The position numbers and the translations under genes were made by a program. A DNA stretch of 64,000 nucleotides, taken from NCBI GenBank assembly GCA_030068525.1, contig JASJOS010000019.1, positions 1 through 64,000 on the forward strand, given 5' to 3'. Position 1 is the first letter of the stretch, and each line of letters starts with the position of its first letter. This DNA is from Xanthocytophaga flava. Its GTDB lineage: Bacteria; Bacteroidota; Bacteroidia; Cytophagales; 172606-1. Below the pieces are notes generated by a model. It saw nothing but the letters and a program-made list of their open reading frames with translations, made no database searches and was not told the origin of the DNA. Shown piece by piece: positions 33,499-42,115 of this stretch.

Positions 33499-33633
33499 AA
33501 AAGGTGTCGTAAATCAGAGATACTTCTATCATACCCTTGTATGCTATAGCTTAATCGAGACAAAGCGTCCTGTATAATACAGGAAGATGCGGTAAAAGCC
33601 CGTAACAAGACTCTGATTGCCAGTTACCCTTTT
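33499..33633 (+). ncRNA. Y-RNA-like element Y9 (different permutation)
   Basis: Outer stem AAAAGG / CCUUUU, core GUGUCGUAA with U-A pair (UUACC), upper stem AAUCAGAG / CUCUGAUU, then UACUUC. The module order differs: capped acceptor CATAC-CCTT-GTATG, D-like arm TAGCTTAATCGAGACA, anticodon-like arm TCCTG-TATAATA-CAGGA, then a T-like arm. The Y stem would therefore join between T arm and acceptor rather than at the anticodon. Confidence 0.75.
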
Positions 33634-33678
33634 AGTTTTTATTCAATTAATGGTATCAATCAATACTACACTACGACT

Positions 33679-34668
33679 ATGAGAAAATTAGCATCGATTC
33701 AACGAATCAAAAATCTGGAGCCTATTCCAGAAGCAGACGCCATTGAGAAGGCAACTGTCCTCGGCTGGCAACTGGTGGTCAAAAAAGGCGAATTTGCCGT
33801 TGGCGACCTCTGTGTATACTGTGAAATCGACAGTCTGCTGCCTGAAAAACCTGAGTTTGAATTTCTTAAAGCCAGGGGTATGAGAATACGTACAGTACGG
33901 CTGAAAGGTCAGGTTTCTCAGGGTATTTGTTTTCCATTACATATTCTACCAAAAGATACACCTATCACTGAGGATCTGGATGTAACGGATATTTTGGGCA
34001 TTATCAAATATGAACCACCTGTCCCTGCTCAATTGGCAGGAATAGCCAAAGGTCTGTTTCCCAGTTTTATTCCAAAAACAGATGAAACCAGAGTGCAGGT
34101 ACTTCAGGAACTACTGGATGCCTGTCAGGGTGATACATGTTACGTCACAGAAAAATTGGATGGATCTTCTGTAACGTACTACCTCAGAAATGGAGAATTT
34201 GGTGTATGTAGCAGAAACCTGGAATTGTTCGAAACACCGGATAACTCCTTATGGAAAGTAGCCAGAACATTAAAAATCGAAGAAAAACTGAGAAGCCTGA
34301 ATGGAAATTTTGCGTTGCAAGGTGAGATCATCGGTGAAGGAATTCAGGGTAACCTGTACAAATTAAAAAGTCAAACAATACAATTCTTCAATGTATTTGA
34401 TATTGATCAGTACAAGTACCTCGACTTCGAAGGCTTTCAGAAAACAATAACTCAGTTGGATCTGACACCTGTGCCTATTCTAGAAACTGACTTTGCTCTT
34501 AGCAATGATATCCAGGCACTGGTTGAAAAATCAAAAGCAAAGTCCGTACTGAATCCAGCTGTCTGGCGGGAAGGTATTGTGATCAGACCTCTGACAGAAA
34601 AGGTGGGTACACTGGGCAGGGTATCTTTTAAAGCCATCAATCCAGAATTCTTATTGAAATACGAATAA
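33679..34668 (+). CDS. RNA ligase, Rnl5 (DraRnl) type
   Basis: 329 aa. An N-terminal OB-like domain (residues 1-110) precedes the nucleotidyltransferase domain. Motif I is TEKLDGSS with lysine K159 as the AMP site; FALQGEIIGEGIQ, EGIVIR and FKAIN give motifs III-V. The layout matches the Deinococcus ligase DraRnl, which seals 3'-OH/5'-P nicks in RNA on a template. Starts after CTACGACT-ATG, right behind element Y9. Confidence 0.88.
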   Translation: MRKLASIQRIKNLEPIPEADAIEKATVLGWQLVVKKGEFAVGDLCVYCEIDSLLPEKPEFEFLKARGMRIRTVRLKGQVSQGICFPLHILPKDTPITEDLDVTDILGIIKYEPPVPAQLAGIAKGLFPSFIPKTDETRVQVLQELLDACQGDTCYVTEKLDGSSVTYYLRNGEFGVCSRNLELFETPDNSLWKVARTLKIEEKLRSLNGNFALQGEIIGEGIQGNLYKLKSQTIQFFNVFDIDQYKYLDFEGFQKTITQLDLTPVPILETDFALSNDIQALVEKSKAKSVLNPAVWREGIVIRPLTEKVGTLGRVSFKAINPEFLLKYE

Positions 34669-34700
34669 ATTGATTCAAACGAAAATCTCTCTTTATATAT

Positions 34701-35783
34701 ATGGAATTACAGGTACAAACATTCTTACGGAGCAAGTCTCTGAATGACCTGACTACACAATATGGGATCAGAGCCAACAGGCACAAACAATATCCTCATC
34801 TGGTACAATTAAAATATGATCAGCTTGAATCCTCTATGCGTGAACCTGTGGTTCAGGAATGTCGGGGGATTATTCTGGATGAGTCAAACAATTGGGAGAT
34901 TGTATCTTTTCCTTTCAAAAAGTTTTTCAATTATGATGAGTTTTATGCATCTACGATAGATTGGACTCAGGCACGGGTATATGAAAAGATAGATGGCTCT
35001 ATTATGACACTCTATTTTTATAATGGAGCCTGGCACATAGCATCTGCCAGTTTACCTGATGCCTCAGGACAAATCAGAGACCAGACTTTTACTATGAGTG
35101 AATTGTTCTGGAATACATGGAAAAGTAAGGGATATGAATTACCTACTGACACAGACTGGTGTTATGTGTTTGAGCTTACCTCTCCCTATACACAAATAGT
35201 AGTACCTTATACAGAAAACAATCTGACTCTGATAGGTGCCAGAAATACGAAAACCCTGCAGGAAGAATTCCCAGAGATAATCGCAGCGAAATATAAATGG
35301 GATGCCGTCCCGTCCTTTCCGTTAACCAAACTTGAAGAAGTATTGGAAGCTGGCAAGCAGCTGAATCCAATGAAACAGGAAGGCTTTGTAGTATGTGATG
35401 CAAACTTTAACCGGGTTAAAATCAAGTCTCTGCAATATGTAAGTATCGGCTTTCTGAGAGGAATTGAAGACAAAACTACTCATCGGTATCTGCTGGAAAT
35501 TATCAAAACCAATGAAGGCTCAGAGTTTCTCTCTTATATGAAAGAATATACAGAACTCTATCAGAAACTGAAGCTGAAATATGATGCACTGATTTCTGAA
35601 CTGGAAACTCACTGGAGTCAGATCAAAGATATTGAGGATAGAAAAACCTTTGGTATCAGTGCCAGTAGCACCAAAATTCCAGGTGTGTTCTTTCAGTTAC
35701 GGGATCAAAAAGTGCATTCTGTGAAAACCTATCTTTATGAGATGAAAACCCAGGCTTTACTGGATGTACTGAATAAAATGTAA
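34701..35783 (+). CDS. RNA ligase, T4 Rnl1 type
   Basis: 360 aa. VYEKIDGSIMTLY carries the AMP lysine K96. FPFKKFFNYDE, FELTSPYTQIVVPY and GFVVCD are typical of T4 Rnl1-like ligases, which repair cut tRNA anticodon loops. No polynucleotide kinase-phosphatase gene is adjacent. It starts 32 nt after the first ligase stop, without the CTACAACT leader, so the two ligases are probably co-transcribed. Confidence 0.88.
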   Translation: MELQVQTFLRSKSLNDLTTQYGIRANRHKQYPHLVQLKYDQLESSMREPVVQECRGIILDESNNWEIVSFPFKKFFNYDEFYASTIDWTQARVYEKIDGSIMTLYFYNGAWHIASASLPDASGQIRDQTFTMSELFWNTWKSKGYELPTDTDWCYVFELTSPYTQIVVPYTENNLTLIGARNTKTLQEEFPEIIAAKYKWDAVPSFPLTKLEEVLEAGKQLNPMKQEGFVVCDANFNRVKIKSLQYVSIGFLRGIEDKTTHRYLLEIIKTNEGSEFLSYMKEYTELYQKLKLKYDALISELETHWSQIKDIEDRKTFGISASSTKIPGVFFQLRDQKVHSVKTYLYEMKTQALLDVLNKM

Positions 35784-35808
35784 AAAATGAATCTACAACT
35801 ATGAAATT

Positions 35809-36606
35809 ATGCTTAGTCCGAAACCACGATTACTTCTGGTTGGCCTTGAACCGCCGGAAGTTACCGCAATTACCAGTCAACTCGACTGCCTGACAGTTGT
35901 ATATGAACATCTTCCATTAATTAAACTGGTTGATGGCAACTTGTATGTGGAGAGTCGTTTACATCCTGGTACTTTCCTAAAGGTAGACAAAGTAATCTAC
36001 CATGGCATCTTCGAAAATGATTTTGATTTTCTAACACTATTGGCTCTATGGAATGGGCCTTGCCTTCCAGACGCCGGAGGTATGATGGATTGTCGACTTC
36101 GACATTCGGGATTGGTAAGAGCACTACGTGTTACGAAATTTGGAGATATTCCAAGAGGAATGTCTCTTACTTCAGGTGAATGGCATGCTCAGCAGCCTAC
36201 TGTAGCGAAATGGAGTAACTGGCACTGTGGAGAGAATAAAGCACGTATTCAGGATACATGGACATCTCCGGATGAGATAACAGTTTACGAACCTTTTATA
36301 GAAGGGGAAGCTGTTCGGATTATGCTTATTAGTGATAAAGTCTGGCAAATTCACCTGAAAGGGGAAGACTGGCTCAAGTCTATTCATCACCCGGATGCAG
36401 CTCAAATGCCTGTTGATTCAGACCTGGAAGAAGATGCTAAACGGTTGGCAAACTACTTTCATTTTCAGATAGTAGGCATTGACTATATGATAGGGCTTGA
36501 TGGAAAGAAGTATCTTCTGGAAGTAAATCATATCCCCAATGTCACCGTGTTTCCATTTGTACGTGAGGAATTTATTGACTTCGCTGTACAGTGGGTTAAA
36601 CAATAA
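35809..36606 (+). CDS. ATP-grasp-like protein
   Basis: 265 aa. The C-terminal part shows ATP-grasp features: EGEAVRIMLISDKVWQI, then the metal site YLLEVNHIPNVTVFP. It would join a carboxylate to an amine or thiol; the substrate is unknown. The CTACAACT leader and its ATG lie at 35793-35803, in a different frame from this gene (see findings). Proteins of this kind occur with RNA repair genes, but the role is undefined. Confidence 0.7.
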   Translation: MLSPKPRLLLVGLEPPEVTAITSQLDCLTVVYEHLPLIKLVDGNLYVESRLHPGTFLKVDKVIYHGIFENDFDFLTLLALWNGPCLPDAGGMMDCRLRHSGLVRALRVTKFGDIPRGMSLTSGEWHAQQPTVAKWSNWHCGENKARIQDTWTSPDEITVYEPFIEGEAVRIMLISDKVWQIHLKGEDWLKSIHHPDAAQMPVDSDLEEDAKRLANYFHFQIVGIDYMIGLDGKKYLLEVNHIPNVTVFPFVREEFIDFAVQWVKQ

Positions 36607-36633
36607 GGTTTTCTAACCTTAACAACTACAACT

Positions 36634-37230
36634 ATGAAACTTTTACTAGCTTATAAAGAACCTGGGTTGGGCGAAGCCTGGAAAGAATATTTTCAGGACC
36701 AACCTGATATACAAATCCTTAACACGGATATCACACAACTTAGTTGTGATGCCATTGTGAGTCCGGCAAACTCGTTTGGATTTATGGATGGAGGCTTAGA
36801 TTATCTACTTTCTGAACGATTTGGCTGGGATTTGCAGGATAGATTACAAAAAGAGATCTCAGAACTGCCAGAACGAGAATTGCTGATAGGCAAAGCGTTG
36901 GTCATCCCAACCTTTGATTCCAAGATCCCTTATCTGATTTCGGCACCTACTATGCGAGTACCAATGGATTTCATGATCCATGCTTCTTTGAATGCATATC
37001 TGGCCATGAAGGCAATCTTAGTTGCCACAACATCTCATCCTGATATAGCAACGGTAGCCATTCCCGGACTGTGTACCGGAGTGGGTAAAATGCCTTATAG
37101 GATAGCTGCCCGTCAGATGTTTTATGCTTATGAAGATATTATCCTTCAGAAGAAAAGAAAGCTTGACAACTTTGGTGATGCTCAGAAATTCCAGATAGAA
37201 CTCAATCCGGCTGGAATGCTCTGGAATTAG
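36634..37230 (+). CDS. macro domain protein
   Basis: 198 aa. DAIVSPANSFGFMDGGLD (about residues 37-54) and IPGLCTGVGKMPYRIAARQM are macro-domain loops that bind ADP-ribose. It may remove ADP-ribose 1''-phosphate, the by-product formed after KptA action, or reverse ADP-ribosylation; KptA is encoded 5 kb downstream. CTACAACT leader. Confidence 0.85.
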   Translation: MKLLLAYKEPGLGEAWKEYFQDQPDIQILNTDITQLSCDAIVSPANSFGFMDGGLDYLLSERFGWDLQDRLQKEISELPERELLIGKALVIPTFDSKIPYLISAPTMRVPMDFMIHASLNAYLAMKAILVATTSHPDIATVAIPGLCTGVGKMPYRIAARQMFYAYEDIILQKKRKLDNFGDAQKFQIELNPAGMLWN

Positions 37231-37254
37231 CAATCAATTTTAATAACTACAACT

Positions 37255-37974
37255 ATGAAAGATAATTTAGGCGACCGGATGAAAATGTACTATGAAGACA
37301 GGACCCGGTTTGCCTTACCCAGACGTACCTATACCATTATCAGAATAGATGGAAAGGCATTTCACACCTATACCCGTGGATTAGCCCGCCCTTTCGATGA
37401 TCAGTTTATGCAGGATATGGATGTAACTGCCAGCTTTCTATGTGCCAATATTCAGGGAGCTCGCTTTGCGTATGTGCAATCAGATGAGATTTCTATTGCT
37501 CTAACTGATTTTGATAAACTCACTACTGCAGCCTGGTTTGATGGCAATATTCAGAAAATGGTTTCCATCTCTGCTAGTCTGGCGACAGCGAAGTTCAATG
37601 AATTGAGACCAGGGAAACTGGCATATTTTGACAGTCGGGTATTTACTATTCCATTTCAGATAGAAGTTGAAAACTACTTTATCTGGAGACAACAGGATGC
37701 TACCCGAAACTCCATCTCTAATGTAGCTCAGTCATTGTATACACACAAAGAGTTGACCAATAAGAGCAGCGATCAAAAACAGGAGTTGATTTTTCAGAAA
37801 GGCATTAACTGGAATGACTATGCTCCCAGATACAAAAGAGGACGCATCATCACCAAAGAATCCTTTGAAAAACAAGGTGCTTTACGCAATCGATGGACTG
37901 TAAGTGATGTTCCAGTTTTTACTCAGGATCGGGCCTTTCTGCAAAACTTATTAACGCCTGTAGCAACAGAATAA
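37255..37974 (+). CDS. thg1: Thg1-like 3'-5' RNA polymerase
   Basis: 239 aa. IIRIDGKAFHTYTRGLARPFD and QSDEISIALTDF carry the metal-binding Asp residues of the Thg1 family. Bacterial Thg1-like proteins add templated nucleotides to tRNA 5' ends and can repair truncated tRNAs. The CTACAACT leader precedes it and a terminator follows. Confidence 0.92.
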   Translation: MKDNLGDRMKMYYEDRTRFALPRRTYTIIRIDGKAFHTYTRGLARPFDDQFMQDMDVTASFLCANIQGARFAYVQSDEISIALTDFDKLTTAAWFDGNIQKMVSISASLATAKFNELRPGKLAYFDSRVFTIPFQIEVENYFIWRQQDATRNSISNVAQSLYTHKELTNKSSDQKQELIFQKGINWNDYAPRYKRGRIITKESFEKQGALRNRWTVSDVPVFTQDRAFLQNLLTPVATE

Positions 37975-37980
37975 TTAAAT

Positions 37981-38005
37981 TCCCTGCTACTTAGTGTAGC
38001 AGGGA
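37981..38005 (+). terminator. terminator after thg1
   Basis: TCCCTGCTAC-TTAGT-GTAGCAGGGA, 10-bp stem. It precedes the tRNA-Arg(TCT) gene. Confidence 0.7.
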
Positions 38006-38029
38006 TTACACTAAGCTAATTCAAAACAT

Positions 38030-38104
38030 TGCCCTGTCGTCCAAGGGATAGGACGGTCGGCTTCTACCCGACAAATGAATGTTCGAATCAGTCCGGGGTA
38101 ACCA
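38030..38104 (+). tRNA. tRNA-Arg(TCT), CCA encoded
   Basis: Acceptor TGCCCTG / CGGGGTA, D stem GTCC / GGAC, anticodon arm GTCGG-CTTCTAC-CCGAC, T arm GAATG-TTCGAAT-CAGTC (one mismatch), discriminator A and CCA at 38102-38104. Confidence 0.88.
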
Positions 38105-38154
38105 ATGTAAATCACAATTTAATTATCATAAACCTGCAAAACATTTATTTCACA

Positions 38155-38598
38155 ATGACCACAGAAGGTATAGCACAACTAACCGCCGCAGATATCAGGG
38201 AGTTGATTTACGGCTTTGAGAGTGGAACGCTTCCGAAAGAAAAGTGGACACACGAAGCACACTTGCTGATGGCATTGTGGTATCTGTGGTCCTACTCCAG
38301 CGACGAGGCGATTCCCAGAATTTGTGAAGGTATACAGAAATACAATATAGCATCCGGAGGTCAGAATACTGATACATCCGGCTACCATGAAACGCTAACC
38401 CTTTTCTGGATTTCTGTAGTAGCAAGATTCCTGGAAAAATATATTTTAGAAACGTCTATCGAGGCTCTGGCCAATCAACTTGTAGAAGAAAAATATCCAA
38501 CATCCCTTCCACTAAACTATTACAGTCGGGAGCAGGTATTTTCAGTACAAGCCCGAAAGGAATGGGTCGAGCCTGATATAAAACCGTTGAGCGAATAA
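38155..38598 (+). CDS. conserved protein, unknown
   Basis: 147 aa from the ATG at 38155. Mostly helical, with KWTHEAHLLMALWYLW and TSGYHETLTLFWI, where the spaced His and Glu residues could bind metal. I recall similar short proteins with EAHL and GYHET motifs but no function. It sits between the tRNA-Arg and rtcB. Confidence 0.6.
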   Translation: MTTEGIAQLTAADIRELIYGFESGTLPKEKWTHEAHLLMALWYLWSYSSDEAIPRICEGIQKYNIASGGQNTDTSGYHETLTLFWISVVARFLEKYILETSIEALANQLVEEKYPTSLPLNYYSREQVFSVQARKEWVEPDIKPLSE

Positions 38599-38622
38599 AA
38601 ATTGATTCGCTCATGTAATCTT

Positions 38623-40080
38623 ATGAGCAATAAATTAAATAATAACGAATTAAAGGCAATTGGTATTAAAGATGAAGCCTTGCTGGAACTGGCAGGCAGA
38701 TTAGCCAAAAGTCTGATTAAAAATAAAACCTATACCAAAGAAGCTTTACTGGCTTTTTATAAAGAATTATTAAAGAATCCGGATAGCTATACCTCCAATG
38801 AATTGTTTGCCGAACTGGCAGAGGAAGTAAAAAGCAAGGCATCTTTGTTCAAAAAATCGCAGGCCATTGTCCAAACGTTTGAGTTACGGACTGATACCTT
38901 GGCTTATCCAATTTATGGAACTGAGCACATATCAGATGACGCCAAACATCAGATGAATGCAGCTATGCAACTACCAGTAGCAGTAGCAGGAGCACTCATG
39001 CCTGATGCACACTCAGGGTATGGACTGCCTATTGGAGGAGTACTAGCTACAGAACCTAATATCATCATTCCCTATGCAGTAGGAGTTGATATTGCCTGTA
39101 GAATGTGTCTGTCTGTGTTTGACATCAATGCTATTTTTCTGGATCAGAAAACAAAGCTACTGAAACAACATCTGTTAGATCATACCTACTTTGGACTGGA
39201 TGGAGAAAACCGGGACCAATTAGCAGACACTATTTTCGATTTACCTGAATGGAAATCAACTGCTCAGATCAGACAGTTGCGTTACAAGGCAGAAAAACAA
39301 TTGGGTACGTCAGGTACAGGAAACCACTTCGTAGAATGGGGTATTCTGGATATTACAGAGCAAACACCCGAATTGAAGTTACCGAAGGGCAAATATCTGG
39401 CCCTATTAAGTCATTCAGGATCGAGAGGATTTGGAGCTAATATTGCGACTCATTACTCAAAGATTGCGACAGAGAAGACGAAACTTCCCCGAGAAGCACA
39501 ACATCTGGCATGGCTGGACCTGAATACAGAAGAAGGACAGGAATACTGGATTGGAATGAACCTGGCAGGCGACTATGCTTCTGCATGTCATCATCAGATT
39601 CATCGTCGGCTAGCACAGGCTATTGGCAGCAAACCTGTAGCGATGATTGAAAACCATCACAACTTTGCATGGAAAGAGACCCTGGCAGATGGTCGGGAAG
39701 TAATGGTACATCGCAAAGGAGCTACCCCAGCAGGAAAAGGTGTAATGGGTATTATACCAGGTTCGATGACACAACCCGGTTTTGTAGTACGTGGCAAGGG
39801 GGAATCTTCGTCTATATGTTCTGCCTCACATGGTGCAGGCAGACTGTTATCCCGTTCCAAAGCCTTAAAAACGATTACCAGACCAGAACTCAAACAAGTA
39901 CTGGCAGATAAAGGAGTGACCCTGATTGGAGGAGATCTGGATGAAGCCCCTATGGTGTATAAAGACCTTAATCAGGTTATGAGCTATCAAAATGATCTGG
40001 TTGAAGTACTTGCTCGATTCACACCTAAGATCGTACGTATGGCAGATCCGGATAAACGTACCAAAGGTTGGGAAGGATAA
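38623..40080 (+). CDS. rtcB: RNA-splicing ligase RtcB
   Basis: 485 aa. PDAHSGYGLPIGGVLA (metal site), GVDIACRM (Cys), GTGNHFVEWG, HNFAW and SASHGAGRLLSRS (guanylated His) are RtcB signatures. It joins 2',3'-cyclic phosphate or 3'-phosphate RNA ends to 5'-OH ends with GTP. The ATG at 38623 opens MSNKLNN. No RtcA, archease or RtcR is adjacent. Confidence 0.95.
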   Translation: MSNKLNNNELKAIGIKDEALLELAGRLAKSLIKNKTYTKEALLAFYKELLKNPDSYTSNELFAELAEEVKSKASLFKKSQAIVQTFELRTDTLAYPIYGTEHISDDAKHQMNAAMQLPVAVAGALMPDAHSGYGLPIGGVLATEPNIIIPYAVGVDIACRMCLSVFDINAIFLDQKTKLLKQHLLDHTYFGLDGENRDQLADTIFDLPEWKSTAQIRQLRYKAEKQLGTSGTGNHFVEWGILDITEQTPELKLPKGKYLALLSHSGSRGFGANIATHYSKIATEKTKLPREAQHLAWLDLNTEEGQEYWIGMNLAGDYASACHHQIHRRLAQAIGSKPVAMIENHHNFAWKETLADGREVMVHRKGATPAGKGVMGIIPGSMTQPGFVVRGKGESSSICSASHGAGRLLSRSKALKTITRPELKQVLADKGVTLIGGDLDEAPMVYKDLNQVMSYQNDLVEVLARFTPKIVRMADPDKRTKGWEG

Positions 40081-40081
40081 T

Positions 40082-40121
40082 CTATCCGGTCATTCGGGTC
40101 AATAACCTGAATGACCGGATT
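40082..40121 (+). terminator. hairpin after rtcB
   Basis: ATCCGGTCATTC ... GAATGACCGGAT with an inner GGGT / ACCT extension. Confidence 0.7.
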
Positions 40122-40144
40122 ATTCGTAATTTACAGCTATAACT

Positions 40145-41071
40145 ATGAAAACAACACATACCCATCGACTTCAACTTGCAGAACAATCCTTATTGGGTTT
40201 AGCAGTTGGAGATGCGTTTGGAGAAAAGTTTTTCCTGCCTCCGGGTCAACTGGAAACGTATTTAACTAATCGCTGGCTACCTTCTGCTCCCTGGGATTTT
40301 ACGGATGATACCGTTATGGCAATGGGAGTATATGCCAGTCTGCAACAGTATGGAGAGATTAATCAGGATGCTCTTGCCCAAACTTTTGCAGATAACTACC
40401 AGAAAGATGACCGGCGAGGATATGGAGGAACAGCCCATAGTATATTACGGCAAATAGGTGCAGGTAGTGACTGGCAAATTGTTTCTTCCTCTGTATTTGA
40501 TGGAATGGGTTCAATGGGAAATGGAGCAGCAATGCGTGCGGGTTTAATTGGTGCCTACTTTTATGATGATTTACCCAAAGCAGCAGAACAGGCACGTCTA
40601 TCCGCAGAAGTAACGCATTCTCACCCAGAAGGGCAAGCAGGTGCCATTGCGATAGCTATTGCAGCCGCCTTAGCTTGCCAGGCATCGTTGTTTCAGGTAC
40701 AGTTTTCACCACAAGAGTTTATCGAAAAAGTATGTGAGTATATACCGGATGGAGAAACCTTGTCCAGAAGTAGACGAGGCCTTCATCTATCACCCAATAC
40801 AAATATACAAACCATTGTAGAAGTACTGGGTAATGGTTCAGATATCACAGCTCAGCAAACTATTCCGTTAACACTTTGGGTGGCAGCACATCATCTTTAT
40901 AATTACGAAGAAGCTATCTGGACTACAGTGAATGGATTGGGAGACCGGGATACTACCTGTGCGATAGTAGGGAGTATTGTGTCATTATCTGCTGGTAAGC
41001 AAGCCATTCCTGACAAATGGATTCAGGCAACGGAATCCATTTATGATAGTACATTTCTTCATTTTTTGTAA
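40145..41071 (+). CDS. ADP-ribosylglycohydrolase
   Basis: 308 aa. SLLGLAVGDAFGE, DFTDDTVMAMGVY and GSMGNGAAMRAG are the metal-binding loops of the DraG/ARH family, which removes ADP-ribose from protein or nucleic acid. GDRDTTCAIVGSI near the C-terminus completes the site. Its leader is CAGCTATAACT-ATG. Confidence 0.92.
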   Translation: MKTTHTHRLQLAEQSLLGLAVGDAFGEKFFLPPGQLETYLTNRWLPSAPWDFTDDTVMAMGVYASLQQYGEINQDALAQTFADNYQKDDRRGYGGTAHSILRQIGAGSDWQIVSSSVFDGMGSMGNGAAMRAGLIGAYFYDDLPKAAEQARLSAEVTHSHPEGQAGAIAIAIAAALACQASLFQVQFSPQEFIEKVCEYIPDGETLSRSRRGLHLSPNTNIQTIVEVLGNGSDITAQQTIPLTLWVAAHHLYNYEEAIWTTVNGLGDRDTTCAIVGSIVSLSAGKQAIPDKWIQATESIYDSTFLHFL

Positions 41072-41092
41072 CTATTCTTAAATACGACAACT

Positions 41093-42055
41093 ATGTTCAA
41101 ACTTTCAGAAATACCTCTTTTTAAAACGCTTGAAAACTCCAAAAGTATCTTACTTGCCGGAGCTGGAGGCGGATACGATATATACTGTGGACTGCCGCTA
41201 TACTTTGCCTTGAAAGCAATGGGAAAGGAAGTGCATCTGGCAAATCTGTCATTTACGTATTTACCCATGACCAACTCTGAGAAAGTATTTGATCAGTGTT
41301 ATCTGGTTAAGGCAGGCGATAAGAACAACCACCAGATCAACTACTTTCCTGAAAAATACCTGGCAGACTGGTTTTTAACTGAACAACAGGAACAGGTTAA
41401 CATCTATGCATTTGAGCTTTCAGGTGTGCAGCCAACCAAGAAAATCTATGATCAGATTATAGAAAGACATTCCATCGATACAGTGATTCTGATAGATGGA
41501 GGTACCGACAGTTTGATGTTTGGAGATGAGGAAGAGCTGGGTACACCTCTGGAAGACAGTTGTTCACTGGTAGCAGTTAACAAAACGTCTGTTAAAAATA
41601 AACTACTGGTTTGTCTGGGCTTTGGAGTGGATCGCTTTCATGGCGTTTCACACTTCCGCTTTCTGGAAAATACCTCAAAGATACTCGCAGAAGGTGGCTT
41701 CTTGGGAAGTTTTCATTTACTACCTACTATGCCGGAAGTTGAAAAGTATATGTCTGCTGTTAACTATGTTAATCAGCACATGGAACGTCAGAGTATTGTA
41801 TCTAACTCTATCGTTAGTGCCATAGAAGGAAAATTCGGAGACTTCCACCGCACCCTCCGTACCAGTGGTAGTGAACTCTGGATTAATTCACTGATGTCTA
41901 TTTACTGGTGCTACCAGGTACAAAATGTAGTACACAATCTTAAGTACTACAATTATATAGCTAACTCACAAACACGTGGGCAGCTCAATCAAGGTCTGTA
42001 TGATTACCGGCAACAATTGTCAGAAGTCAGGGAAATGCGAAAGATTCCGGTATAG
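41093..42055 (+). CDS. DUF1152 family protein
   Basis: 320 aa. ILLAGAGGGYDIYCGLPLYFAL (about residues 19-40) and VILIDGGTDSLMFGDEEELG suggest a nucleotide- or sugar-binding Rossmann-like fold, as in DUF1152. Function unknown; it lies 21 nt behind the ADP-ribosylglycohydrolase, so a link to ADP-ribose is plausible. Confidence 0.8.
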   Translation: MFKLSEIPLFKTLENSKSILLAGAGGGYDIYCGLPLYFALKAMGKEVHLANLSFTYLPMTNSEKVFDQCYLVKAGDKNNHQINYFPEKYLADWFLTEQQEQVNIYAFELSGVQPTKKIYDQIIERHSIDTVILIDGGTDSLMFGDEEELGTPLEDSCSLVAVNKTSVKNKLLVCLGFGVDRFHGVSHFRFLENTSKILAEGGFLGSFHLLPTMPEVEKYMSAVNYVNQHMERQSIVSNSIVSAIEGKFGDFHRTLRTSGSELWINSLMSIYWCYQVQNVVHNLKYYNYIANSQTRGQLNQGLYDYRQQLSEVREMRKIPV

Positions 42056-42115
42056 ACAGACTCAAACAATGCCTCTGGTTTATAAAGAGGTACATATTAC
42101 TAACATTATACAATT

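Noticed and set aside
28795-33633. The array read as tRNA introns or split tRNA genes
   Set aside because: The 3' half precedes the 5' half inside one hairpin with its own covarying stem. The YrlA-like layout explains this better; only tRNA-Gln has an interrupted body.
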